Positions 37,123 through 44,917 of a stretch of DNA of 64,000 nucleotides are shown here, piece after piece. Position numbers and translations under genes: made by a program. Source of the DNA: Ignavibacteriaceae bacterium (GTDB lineage Bacteria > Bacteroidota > Ignavibacteria > Ignavibacteriales > Ignavibacteriaceae); NCBI GenBank assembly GCA_019638025.1, contig JAHBUO010000001.1:186001-250000 (forward strand), given 5' to 3'. How positions within the stretch are numbered: position 1 is the stretch's first letter; each line of letters opens with the position of its first letter. The notes beneath the pieces were generated by a model. It made no database searches. It saw only the letters and a program-made list of their open reading frames with translations, and had not been told where the DNA came from.

Positions 37123-37488
37123 ATGACTGAGAACTTAACAAAAGATACTTTTTTAACTAAAGTATTTGATTACGAAAAAAACAGTGAATGGAAATTTGAG
37201 GGAGAGCTTCCTTGTATTATTGATTTTTGGGCTCCTTGGTGCGGTCCGTGCAGAATGGTTGGACCGGTTTTAGAAGAGCTTTCTGAAGAGTATGCAGGAA
37301 AAATAAACATCTATAAAGTTAACACCGATGAAGAACAAGAACTTGGTGGCGCTTTTGGAATCAGAAGTATTCCTTCAATTTTATTTGTGCCTAAAGATGG
37401 TCAACCACAAATGGCTGTCGGTGCTCTCCCAAAACAATCGCTAAAAGAAGTTATTGAAAAAGAGTTACTCAAAACTCAATTGAATTAG
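37123..37488 (+). CDS. trxA: thioredoxin
   Basis: 121 residues. Active site WAPWCGPCRMVGPVL near residue 40, cis-Pro in RSIPSILFV. Slightly N-terminally extended compared with E. coli TrxA (108 residues). Cytoplasmic protein-disulfide reductase. TTAGGAGATGAG lies ahead of the ATG, a good binding site. Stand-alone gene followed by a hairpin. Confidence 0.96.
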   Translation: MTENLTKDTFLTKVFDYEKNSEWKFEGELPCIIDFWAPWCGPCRMVGPVLEELSEEYAGKINIYKVNTDEEQELGGAFGIRSIPSILFVPKDGQPQMAVGALPKQSLKEVIEKELLKTQLN

Positions 37489-37495
37489 TTATATC

Positions 37496-37514
37496 GGGGA
37501 ACTGTATGTTCCCC
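37496..37514 (+). terminator. possible terminator after thioredoxin
   Basis: GGGGAAC-TGTAT-GTTCCCC, a 7-bp perfect stem 7 bases after the stop. The following T tract is broken (AAATCCTTTTCTT), so termination may be partial. Confidence 0.65.
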
Positions 37515-37602
37515 AAATCCTTTTCTTAAAATCCCAAATAAATTGAATTATTTTCGTTTCTCAATTGTTTATCTTTTGTAATTAAAAGATGAAGATTTGT
37601 AG

Positions 37603-38832
37603 ATGAAAAAATTTGATATCCCATTATTTTATAGAAGTCCGATAATTTCAAGAATTAAAGAAATCAGAAAACTTCAAGACCCCCGCAAAAAAGATTATGC
37701 TCCGGCTATTCTTAATTTTGGACCTTTGCGCATTAAGCTGCCACGTCATTTTGGTTTTTGTTATGGTGTTGAGAACGCAATCGAAATAGCGTATAAAACA
37801 ATAGACGAAAATCCAGATAAAAGAATTTTTCTTTTGAGTGAAATGATTCATAATCCGGAAGTAAACAACGATTTATTAAGTCGTGGAATAAGATTTATTT
37901 CAGATACATACGGAAATCAGCTTATCGATTGGAAAGAGATTTCGAGTGATGATATTGTTATCATTCCGGCGTTTGGTACAACAATCGAGACGGAAAACAT
38001 TTTGAAAGAAATCGGAATTGATACTGTAAAATATAACACTACTTGTCCTTTTGTAGAAAAAGTTTGGAACAGAGCGGCTCAGCTCGGTGAGGGAGACCAC
38101 ACAATTATTATACACGGAAAAGCCTCTCACGAAGAGACTCGTGCAACTTTTTCGCATAGCGTAAGAAATAGTCATTCGCTTATTGTTAAGGATATTGAGG
38201 AAGCCCAACTATTAGGAAAAATAATTTTAGGTGAACTCCCAAACGAAAAGTTTTACGAATTATTTGCTAATAAATATTCAGATGGCTTTGATGTTGAAAG
38301 GGATTTATCAAAAATTGGAGTTGTAAACCAAACCACAATGCTTGCAACCGAAACTCAGTCAATAGCTGATTATTTAAAAGGGATAATGGTTAAAAAATTC
38401 GGTGAACCTGAGATTAAAAGTCACTTTGCCGATACTCGCGACACATTATGTTATGCAACTAACGATAATCAACAAGCTACAATTGCATTGTTAGAAGATA
38501 AATCTGATTTCGCTATTGTTGTAGGCGGATACAACAGTTCAAATACATCTCATATAGTTGAGCTGTGTGAAGAAGTTCTACCTACTTATTTCATATCAAA
38601 TGCCGATAAAATAATTTCAGAAATAATTATATCTCATTTCGACATTCATACCAAAGTTGAAAAAGAAACTAACAATTTTATCCCAGTGAAAAATCGGGTT
38701 GATATAATTGTTACCAGCGGTGCCTCTTGTCCCGATGCAATAGTGGATGAAGTAATGAGTAAAATCATCTCTTACTTTCCCGGCAGTAAATCTGTAGAAG
38801 AAGCATTAAATGATTATGCGGCAAATTTTTAA
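37603..38832 (+). CDS. ispH: 4-hydroxy-3-methylbut-2-enyl diphosphate reductase
   Basis: 409 residues, about 90 more than E. coli IspH and like the long cyanobacterial/plant type. The three cluster cysteines are in RHFGFCYGVENAI, NTTCPFVEKVW and TSGASCPDAIVDEV. It makes IPP and DMAPP in the last step of the MEP isoprenoid pathway using a 4Fe-4S cluster. The N-terminal ~45 residues (FYRSPIISRIKEIRKLQD) and a central insertion (GKIILGELPNEKFYELFANK) account for the length. GATGAAGA precedes the start weakly. The cassette region begins after this gene. Confidence 0.95.
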   Translation: MKKFDIPLFYRSPIISRIKEIRKLQDPRKKDYAPAILNFGPLRIKLPRHFGFCYGVENAIEIAYKTIDENPDKRIFLLSEMIHNPEVNNDLLSRGIRFISDTYGNQLIDWKEISSDDIVIIPAFGTTIETENILKEIGIDTVKYNTTCPFVEKVWNRAAQLGEGDHTIIIHGKASHEETRATFSHSVRNSHSLIVKDIEEAQLLGKIILGELPNEKFYELFANKYSDGFDVERDLSKIGVVNQTTMLATETQSIADYLKGIMVKKFGEPEIKSHFADTRDTLCYATNDNQQATIALLEDKSDFAIVVGGYNSSNTSHIVELCEEVLPTYFISNADKIISEIIISHFDIHTKVEKETNNFIPVKNRVDIIVTSGASCPDAIVDEVMSKIISYFPGSKSVEEALNDYAANF

Positions 38833-39198
38833 TTAATCGTTAAGCAATAAAAGTTGAAATCAAAATTTATTGAATTTACTGACGCCACCCCACGCGATGC
38901 AAAACCGCCTAATTGCCTGCTCATCTTTTAAATAAGTTCAGGTTCTTTTTTTTATAATGGTTTGCTCTTGTGTTATCTGATGCAAGTCTAACGGTTTCTT
39001 TATTCGTTTCTGTCGTGTTTCTTTTTTTTGGAGTTTTGTATTCATACCAAAATTATCCGTATTGAAGATGGGTGAAATGCAAGCCGAGCCTTTTTCGTTA
39101 AATTTCCGTTAATTGCCCCGAGGCGATAGGCGAAAGAGTAGCGTGGTGAAGAATTTTTGAAAACAATTCTGAAGAAGTTGAGTTTTGAAAATTTAAAT
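38833..39198. other. non-coding stretch before the small membrane protein gene
   Basis: 366 gene-free bases. A weak long-range complement (CACCCCACGC near 38886 and GCGTGGTG near 39141) is seen but does not resemble the attC-like sites further right. No terminator with a clear T tract after ispH. Confidence 0.5.
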
Positions 39199-39555
39199 TT
39201 AAGCTTTACGAACAGAGTCCATTCCTATAATAACGAACACAATTCCCATAATTGTTAAAGGAGGAGCTTTAAAATCAAAATTAAAAAGATATCCAATCGC
39301 ATTAACCACAAGCATTACGAATCCGGTAATTGCCATAATGTATCCCATAATTTTTTTCTTGTTTAATGCATCCGTCTTTTGTTTTTTTTCCAAAAAGAAT
39401 CCAATAGCGATGCCGAATGCAATCCCACATCCAACTCCAACAGCTAACCATACTGCAACATCATTGGTTAATAAACCAAGAATAACTCCAAGGATTGCAC
39501 CTCCGGCGAAGCCAAAGGAAACACCAAGTGCTAATTTATTATTTTTTTGTTCCAT
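39199..39555 (-). CDS. small glycine-rich membrane protein, function unknown
   Basis: 118 residues with four predicted membrane segments (ALGVSFGFAGGAILGVILGL; VWLAVGVGCGIAFGIAIGFF; YIMAITGFVMLVVNAIGYLF; PLTIMGIVFVIIGMD) and a short Lys-rich loop between the halves. Small-residue spacing in the first pair suggests close helix packing. I do not recognise a family. It sits at the left edge of the cassette array, and could be its last cassette or an ordinary chromosomal gene. No strong ribosome binding site. Confidence 0.7.
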   Translation of the reverse strand: MEQKNNKLALGVSFGFAGGAILGVILGLLTNDVAVWLAVGVGCGIAFGIAIGFFLEKKQKTDALNKKKIMGYIMAITGFVMLVVNAIGYLFNFDFKAPPLTIMGIVFVIIGMDSVRKA

Positions 39556-39611
39556 ACTGTGTATTCATTATAATAAATATATAAAGTTTTCAAAACTAAA
39601 TTGCAATTAAA

Positions 39612-39735
39612 GGTTACATGTACGACACTTTGGGGATTGCGTAGCGATTCACTATCAAATTACAAGTTACTCGATGCGGGGCTGAAAGAATGATTTAACA
39701 ACTTAAACCCCAATGTTTTATACACGATGTTGGCG
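39612..39735 (-). repeat. degenerate attC-like site, end of cassette 3
   Basis: CCCCAA/TTGGGG forms an inner stem (39641 and 39708 region) and ACATGTACGACA pairs loosely with TACACGATGT. The box at 39729-39735 (GTTGGCG on the plus strand) matches the start of cassette 3. The distal box is GTAACC rather than GTT-initial, so this site is weaker than the other two. Confidence 0.5.
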
Positions 39736-39753
39736 TTTGGTTGTTTTTATTTT

Positions 39754-40635
39754 TTAATTATTTTCTTCATAGTAATAGGAATAGTCAATCCCTTTCATAA
39801 ACATTTCACGGTCATTTATTTTATCTGTAAGCGCATTATGTAAAAGAGTCTTAAGAATAATACTTTTTGTTGGACTGAGCATCATTGCATTCATATAGTC
39901 TCGTTTACTTATTTTACTCCAATCAACACATTTTTTAAGGCGTTTTTTTAGCATTAAATCTAACCATATTCTCGTGCTTCTGCCGTTACCTTCCATAAAA
40001 GGGTGAGCAATGTTCATTTCTATGTATTTGTCTACAATTTCTTCAAATGTATTTTCCGGCATTGCTTCTAGTTGTGTTAATGTGTCGCCTAAGAAGCGTG
40101 ATACGGCAAATTGAAAACCTCCTTTTGAAATATTCTTTTGCCTGATTTGACCGGCAAATTCATAAAGTCCTCCAAACAAATACGCATGAATTTGTTGTAA
40201 ACCTTTTGCTGTACCAACTTCAATGCTTTCAATAAATGAACTTTCAAATAAAGCATACGCTTTTGTTTTACTTTTTCCGTCGATGCTCTCATCGCTGTAT
40301 GTAAACCATTCAATAAATCGATTTGCTTTTTTTCCGGGGAATTCTTTACCCAATGCAATTATGCCGTTGTAATCTAACACATCAGCAAAACGTCTTTTTC
40401 CGTCAGGAGCAAGAAACTTCAACCGGGTAGTAGCACTAACCACTTGGCTGTTTTCTTTCTTTAACTTTGCTTTGAGATATTTCCAATAATTGCGGGTTTT
40501 TGCGTAGTCATCTTGGTCGGTAAGCACTGCAACAATATCCAGCACCGAAAAACACCACTTGGCATTTTCTTCATCCCAAATAGCTCGTACTTCGCGGTCG
40601 TCAAAGAAACGAATGGATATTTTTGTGTTATTCAT
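39754..40635 (-). CDS. BRO-N domain fused to a Fic-domain AMPylase-like protein
   Basis: 293 residues. Residues 5-115 resemble the BRO/phage antirepressor N-terminal domain ([40 protein letters not shown]). Residues about 125-290 form a Fic domain with the complete catalytic motif HPFMEGNGR (His211, Arg219). Fic enzymes transfer AMP or other groups to target proteins and often act as toxins. I found no clear S/T-x3-E-G/N inhibitory helix, and no Phd-like antitoxin gene sits beside it. Sole gene of cassette 3; the target is unknown. Confidence 0.88.
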   Translation of the reverse strand: MNNTKISIRFFDDREVRAIWDEENAKWCFSVLDIVAVLTDQDDYAKTRNYWKYLKAKLKKENSQVVSATTRLKFLAPDGKRRFADVLDYNGIIALGKEFPGKKANRFIEWFTYSDESIDGKSKTKAYALFESSFIESIEVGTAKGLQQIHAYLFGGLYEFAGQIRQKNISKGGFQFAVSRFLGDTLTQLEAMPENTFEEIVDKYIEMNIAHPFMEGNGRSTRIWLDLMLKKRLKKCVDWSKISKRDYMNAMMLSPTKSIILKTLLHNALTDKINDREMFMKGIDYSYYYEENN

Positions 40636-40724
40636 TCTTAAATTTATTCTATTCTGATATTATTATTTCAAAATTATGAAAATTTTTGTCTTGAAGTAAA
40701 AGACTTCCGTCTTTTTTCACACTT

Positions 40725-40859
40725 GCCGCTAACGTTTTGGGGCCTGGCGAAGGCGGGGATTTTCAGTACTAAACTTCATTAGATGCACAAAGCTTGAATA
40801 TAGCACTTCACTGTCTTAGAAGCTCGAAACCCCCGCTTTTGCAAAACGGCTGTTGTGCG
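40725..40859 (-). repeat. attC-like site between the Fic and TA cassettes
   Basis: Boxes GCCGCTAAC (40725-40733) and GTTGTGCG (40852-40859) enclose imperfectly paired arms: GTTTTG...GCGGGG on the left against CCCCCGCTTTTGCAAAAC on the right, with extra unpaired bases on one arm, then a central loop of about 65 bases. The geometry and ~135-base length match integron attC sites. Confidence 0.7.
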
Positions 40860-40876
40860 TTCGGCTTTCTTTTCTG

Positions 40877-41203
40877 TCAGGCGAGTTTAACAAAGTTGTC
40901 TTCAAGTTTTACGTTAAAGTTTATTTCTGCCTTTAATGCTTTAAACACTTTCAAAATGGTGTCAATTGTCGCACTGTTAGCACTGCTTTCAAGTTTAGAG
41001 ATTTGAGCTTTCTGAACTCCAACAAGTCGTCCAAGTTCTTCTTGGGTCAAGTTTCTTTCTTGTCTTGCTGTTTTAATCATTTTGCCCAAAACGTCCATAC
41101 GAAGTTCGTATTCGTATTCGTCTCGTTCAGCCGTTCCAACTTTACCGATATACTTGTCTTTCATCTCGGCAAGTGAGTAAGTCTTTAATTCTTTGGTTGC
41201 CAT
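40877..41203 (-). CDS. XRE-family antitoxin (HigA-like)
   Basis: 108 residues with a Cro/C1-type helix-turn-helix at about 40-92 (MIKTARQERNLTQEELGRLV, KAQISKLESS) and an extended N-terminus that probably contacts the toxin. Such proteins neutralise a RelE/HigB-type mRNA interferase and repress the operon. The gene follows the toxin by 4 bases, the toxin-first order of higBA. It remains intact even though the toxin frame is broken. Second gene of cassette 2. Confidence 0.9.
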   Translation of the reverse strand: MATKELKTYSLAEMKDKYIGKVGTAERDEYEYELRMDVLGKMIKTARQERNLTQEELGRLVGVQKAQISKLESSANSATIDTILKVFKALKAEINFNVKLEDNFVKLA

Positions 41204-41207
41204 ATGA

Positions 41208-41549
41208 TTACTTTTTTTGTTTGTTGTTAAAATATTTGTCTCTCAGTCTTATTGCCCGGTCAATTTCGTTTGTCGGAACTTTGTCAACTTTCTTTATGAA
41301 ACCGTGGGTCGCTATTACTAAAGTTTCTTTGTTATCTGTCTTTTCTCAAAAGGCAAGAAGTCTGATTTGAAGTCCTGCGAACTTTGTCCGAAACTCCCAA
41401 ATGTCATTTTGAAGCTTCTTGAAAAGTTTTGGGTCATTCGTCTGTTCAGCAAGGTCAATATTGTAAAAGATTTTCTTGATTGTCTTTGGGTCGAGTTGCG
41501 AAATGAACTCGTCTGCTTCTTCTAAAAATTTTGTCTCAAAAAATCTCAT
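41208..41549 (-). pseudogene. RelE/HigB-like toxin gene interrupted by an in-frame TGA
   Basis: The frame reads 67 residues (MRFFETKFLEEADEFISQL...GLQIRLLAF), then TGA, then 45 more sense codons with no shift (EKTDNKETLVIATHGFIKK...) to TAA at 41208. Related HigB/Gp49-like toxins read RLL.FW.K.D.....ATHGI.KK, so the TGA sits where Trp (TGG) is expected. TGA is used as a normal stop elsewhere in the window. The likely explanation is a nonsense mutation inactivating the toxin while the antitoxin is kept; a sequencing error is possible. Full length would be 113 residues. Confidence 0.88.
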
Positions 41550-41646
41550 TCAATACTGTCTTGTTTAACGTCACAAAGATAATGAAAGTTTCCAAAAATA
41601 GAAACAATGTTTTTCGTGTTTTAGTTCGGTATCGATTTTAAGCTGA

Positions 41647-41783
41647 CTCACAACGGTTTGGCGCTTGGCGTAGTGGTGGGTTTCGGAGCACAAAACTGTC
41701 AACCAGCACTACACTTGAATAGAAGCACAAACCTTCAATTAACCACGTCACCGCCACTTGCGGCAAACCGATGTTATAGGGCG
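41647..41783 (-). repeat. attC-like site between cassettes 1 and 2
   Basis: The best of the three sites. Boxes CTCACAAC (41647-41654) and GTTATAGGGCG (41773-41783) flank arms GGTTTGGCGCTTGGCG and CGCCACTTGCGGCAAACC, which pair except for a few extrahelical bases. The loop of about 80 bases includes a TTGAATAGAAGCAC-type core resembling that of the neighbouring site. Confidence 0.75.
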
Positions 41784-41798
41784 TTTTTCTTTCATTTG

Positions 41799-42377
41799 TC
41801 ATTGTTCCTGTTCGCATTTTGCCAAAAAGTCTATCCAACTAATTTCAGGTTGATGTTTTATAAAATAATCTTTTATTTCTTCTTTTATTATTTGTTGGGC
41901 CTCACCCAAATATGTTTCATATTCTATTCTTGGTCGTGGTTGTTTGCTTTCGTCTTTCTCAAATATTTGCATGTCGAAACCATAATTATTCCCTTTGTCA
42001 AGCGTGTCATTTATTGCTTTTAAAATTTTTCGTGGGTGTTGGTGGTACTCGCATTCAGAACTCATCATAGGAGGTGCTGTGCAGTTGCCAATAAATTTCG
42101 GGTATAATGTTTTTCTTTGAAAAGTCGGATATGAATGTCGGTAATTTGAATAAAATGTTTGGTCAACTAAAACAGTCTAAAAAAGTGCAACTGCGAAAAG
42201 TCCTTGTCTATCTTGCGGAATTATGTTTAAATACTTGTATTGAGGTGTCAAGAAAAAGTATTGAATATTAAATTCGTTTCTGTCGTAATGCTTGTTGCCG
42301 TCAATAGGTATTTGTCCCACGAAATTTAGAAGGTCTCGTTGGAATTGCTGTTTGTAATATGTCTTAAAGTCTGTCAC
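41799..42377 (-). pseudogene. unknown cassette gene interrupted by an in-frame TAG
   Basis: From GTG 42377 the frame encodes 66 residues (VTDFKTYYKQQFQRDLL with GTG read as Met), a TAG at 42177-42179, then a further 125 sense codons in the same frame to the stop at 41799. The downstream part includes MMSSECEYHQHPRK and ISWIDFLAKCEQEQ. One point mutation would restore a 192-residue protein. No family is recognised. The gene starts 4 bases after the nuclease-like gene, so the two were an operon. Alternatives: two small genes, or termination that is occasionally read through. Confidence 0.65.
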
Positions 42378-42381
42378 GCCT

Positions 42382-43191
42382 TTATTGTTTTAATTTTTCA
42401 GGTAACCAAAAATTTCTGTCAGAAGAACCCTTAGGGATAATTAAACCAACATCTGCTTTTCCACTTTTAATTTTTTCAATTATCGGGTGTTCTGGATTAT
42501 TTCTCTCTCTTGTCTGTCCGCCATAAAAATAACCAAATCCACTTTTGTCAATTGCATTAAATCTTTTTGTTATGACTTCAATGATTTCTGCTGAATTTTC
42601 GAATACAAACATTCCAAAATGAATTTCTGTGCTCCATAAAACACCATAACCCTTTATTGAATTGTCAAACAATGCTTTAACATTACTACTGCAACGCTGT
42701 ATCCAATAAGCCCAATTAACAACCTCAATTCCTGTTGCATCTTCTACAATTTTCTTCTTTCTGAACGGCTCGTGTTTGGGCGGTCCATATCTTGATAAAG
42801 CAAAATGAGAAGGTCCATCAAATTCAAGAAAAATTGGGGGGTTGCCTTCAAGACTTAACTTTAAGTCTATAGAAAAGCGTTTAACATTAATCTGCCTTTC
42901 AATTTGAATGTTGGGGTATGTCCTTTTTATAATTGCTATCAAAAGAAGTTCATCAAGACTTGATTTTTCAACAGGAATAGCGTTTGGAATTTTATTGTCA
43001 TACCACAATTTTTGAATTTGTCGTTCGTCAACAACTTCGTTTTTGTCAACGGTATTAAAATTCACTTTTGAAAGGTCATTGTCATTGACTAGAAGAATTT
43101 CCTTTACGTCATCCTTTGTCAAATATGAACCAACACATTTGTCGCTGTCGTTAAGGTCAAAAATTCCTTCTGGTCTTCCGAGTATTGCCAT
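42382..43191 (-). CDS. cassette-encoded protein with PD-(D/E)XK/DUF559-like nuclease core
   Basis: 269 residues. The central part (about 85-165) has the pattern of a Vsr/DUF559-type fold: helix ELLLIAIIKRTYPNIQIERQ, then strand RFSIDLKL, then PPIFLEFDGPSHF, then a helix and strand ending in GIEVVNWAYWIQRC. Asp in SIDLKL and Glu/Asp in EFDG are candidate metal ligands. The C-terminal ~100 residues are unique. Possible roles include restriction or another defence nuclease; not shown. First gene of cassette 1, with its ATG 22 bases past the cassette start. Family assignment is by pattern only. Confidence 0.72.
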   Translation of the reverse strand: MAILGRPEGIFDLNDSDKCVGSYLTKDDVKEILLVNDNDLSKVNFNTVDKNEVVDERQIQKLWYDNKIPNAIPVEKSSLDELLLIAIIKRTYPNIQIERQINVKRFSIDLKLSLEGNPPIFLEFDGPSHFALSRYGPPKHEPFRKKKIVEDATGIEVVNWAYWIQRCSSNVKALFDNSIKGYGVLWSTEIHFGMFVFENSAEIIEVITKRFNAIDKSGFGYFYGGQTRERNNPEHPIIEKIKSGKADVGLIIPKGSSDRNFWLPEKLKQ

Positions 43192-43212
43192 TGAGTGTCG
43201 TCTTTTTAAAAT

Positions 43213-43300
43213 GCCCTATAACTCTTTTATAGGTCTCACAAAACCAGACATATACAACCACTATTAGCCGTATAGGTCTCATAAAAGTGAGACTTTATTT
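43213..43300. repeat. palindrome cluster at the upstream edge of the cassette array
   Basis: CCTATAA-CTCTT-TTATAGG (43215-43233) and GTCTCA-TAAAAG-TGAGAC (43276-43293) are perfect hairpins. TATAGGTCTCA occurs as a direct repeat at 43228-43238 and 43271-43281. The cassette start box GCCCTATAAC (43213-43222) is the left arm of the first hairpin. It may be a recombination or insertion site at the array's head. Confidence 0.65.
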
Positions 43301-43428
43301 TTCCAAACTTAAATAATTCTTCTTTATAAATCATCAAAAGGCGATTTTATTTTTCGTAAACTTTTAGTTGATACGTGCATAAATCTCAGTTGTTTTACTG
43401 CTTTTGTGTCCGCTTTTTCGGATGCATA

Positions 43429-44775
43429 TCAGTATTGTATTTGTTTTTTAATATAACCCTCAACATCAAACTTCTTTTTACAACCGTTGTAATTCATATA
43501 ACGTATTTTTCCGTAAACGCTTCTTTCAAACCAGGCGCGGTCATGGACTCCACCTATTGACCAGGCGCATCCCGTGTAACCGTTTGGGTCACGTCCGTCG
43601 AGTTCGTATTTGTCATTTAAGTAAACAGCAATTTTCATTGCTTCTGAAGGGGACTCACTCCACTCAAGGATTTTTTTTGCCCAATACATTCTCATATAAC
43701 CGTGCATTTTTCCGATTGTAAGTAGTTCGATTTGTGCGGCATTCCAAAGGTTGTCGTGAGTTTCGGCATTTTCAAATTTTTCTTGTGGGTATAGATAATC
43801 CCGCTTATCTGTTAAGTGTTTAGAAAGCGATTCTTTTGCCCAGTTTTTAAAGCCTTCATAATTATCATAGTTATCATTGTATAAACAAAAATTGTCGGCT
43901 AATTCTTTTCGAACAATTAATTCTTCTAAGAAAGACTCTGCACCGAGGGAATTGCTAAAATTTTTTTTAGTTTCTAAAGCAATTCGTTGTGCCGATGTTT
44001 GTCCGAAGTGTAAATATGGGGAAAGATTAGATTGCCCGTTTAGTGTAGGATTATTGCGGTCGGAATCATAGTTTGATAACTTATTGTGAAGAAAACTTTT
44101 CAGTATAGACGCAGCAGAATTTTCTCCCGGAATAAATTCCTTCACTCTTTGAACCGAAGTATCAACCTTCAGCGAACTAAACACTCTCTCCCAATCAATC
44201 TCTGAAAAATCTGAAGGTTTATTTTCCTCTACATAATCTATTTGTGGGAAATCATCTAAAAATTCAGGAAGTAATTTGTGGATTTTCGGTCTAATCGTAT
44301 AAGCAGCAAATTCTTCTTTATTCGAAACATAAAAAGCGGGAACTACATTATGTGCGTCAACTTCGTAAAATGGAATTGAGATATTTTTTAATACATCATC
44401 TTTCCAAACTCTCTTTACTTTTAACGGATCAAAATCAGTAACTAATGCGGAAATATTATTTCTGTTAACAAAATCAATAATTGATTGTGCGGGATTTCCG
44501 ATTAGTAGCTTAAAAGGAATGTTCAATTCGGCAAGCTTAACTTGAACCTCCTTTAATCCTTCGAACATAAAATCATACTGACGGAGTGTTGCACCAAGAA
44601 AATTATCAGCTAAAGTAAAAACAACAGTAAGTCCTTTTTGGTTTTTGCTTGCAAGAAGTCGGGAGTAAATCAATGCCCAATTATCGTTAACTCGTTGGTC
44701 TCGGCTCATCCAATAAACAATTCGACCAATTTTGTTTTCTCCCTTATTTAATATGCGTACTCTTTTAGTATTCAT
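43429..44775 (-). CDS. phr: class II CPD photolyase
   Basis: 448 residues. Photolyase N-terminal domain (IVYWMSRDQRVNDNWALIYS) and C-terminal FAD domain with class II motifs (LEELIVRKELADNFC, DNLWNAAQIELLTIGKMHGY, MRMYWAKKILEWS, LDGRDPNGYTGCAWSIGG). It repairs UV-induced cyclobutane pyrimidine dimers using light and FADH-. Divergent from the YciI-like gene with a palindrome in the shared promoter region. No terminator is evident before the cassette region. Confidence 0.96.
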   Translation of the reverse strand: MNTKRVRILNKGENKIGRIVYWMSRDQRVNDNWALIYSRLLASKNQKGLTVVFTLADNFLGATLRQYDFMFEGLKEVQVKLAELNIPFKLLIGNPAQSIIDFVNRNNISALVTDFDPLKVKRVWKDDVLKNISIPFYEVDAHNVVPAFYVSNKEEFAAYTIRPKIHKLLPEFLDDFPQIDYVEENKPSDFSEIDWERVFSSLKVDTSVQRVKEFIPGENSAASILKSFLHNKLSNYDSDRNNPTLNGQSNLSPYLHFGQTSAQRIALETKKNFSNSLGAESFLEELIVRKELADNFCLYNDNYDNYEGFKNWAKESLSKHLTDKRDYLYPQEKFENAETHDNLWNAAQIELLTIGKMHGYMRMYWAKKILEWSESPSEAMKIAVYLNDKYELDGRDPNGYTGCAWSIGGVHDRAWFERSVYGKIRYMNYNGCKKKFDVEGYIKKQIQY

Positions 44776-44823
44776 CCTAAAACAAATCCTTTTTTATTTA
44801 ACAACATGAAAAGAAATTAATAG

Positions 44824-44839
44824 TTCACTACTCAGTGAA
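44824..44839. promoter_or_regulatory. short palindrome between divergent photolyase and YciI-like genes
   Basis: TTCACT-ACTC-AGTGAA, a perfect 6-bp inverted repeat about 50 bases ahead of the photolyase start and 80 ahead of the YciI-like start. A possible operator; no regulator is known. Its half-site arrangement is opposite to that of the candidate LexA sites. Confidence 0.35.
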
Positions 44840-44917
44840 AAAAATCGTTGTAATTGATGCAAGTATAATTAAATTTACATCAAGTTAGTTATTCCAAAAT
44901 AAAGTAAGGATAATTTT

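Larger units (their letters stand above)
39612..43222 (-). mobile_element. integron-like gene cassette array without integrase (CALIN-like)
   Basis: Three cassettes, all with genes on the minus strand, lie between attC-like sites. Cassette 1 is 43221 to 41654, cassette 2 is 41653 to 40733, cassette 3 is 40732 to about 39612. In each, the bases at the cassette start (minus strand GTTATAGGGC, GTTGTGAG, GTTAGCG) are complementary to the box at its own far end (GCCCTATAAC 10/10; CGCACAAC 7/8; CGCCAAC 6/7). That is expected because an integron cassette circularises before insertion. Contents are a toxin-antitoxin pair, a Fic fusion and unknown genes, typical for sedentary integrons. No IntI gene is in the window. 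Boundaries inferred by eye. Confidence 0.72.

Noticed and set aside
38881-39148. A fourth attC-like site ending the array next to ispH
   Set aside because: The complementary arms are far apart (about 260 bases) and the boxes do not pair with the preceding cassette start.
40794-41006. Plus-strand frames through the attC-like sites (also 41658-42023)
   Set aside because: They run through structured non-coding DNA and antisense to better-supported minus-strand genes.
41346-41348. TGA recoded as tryptophan genome-wide
   Set aside because: Other genes in the window end at TGA normally, and intact genes do not contain in-frame TGA, so a local mutation is more likely.
44824-44839. The photolyase promoter palindrome as a LexA site
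   Set aside because: Half-sites are CACT-N4-AGTG, the reverse order of the AGTG-N10-CACT pair before lexA.
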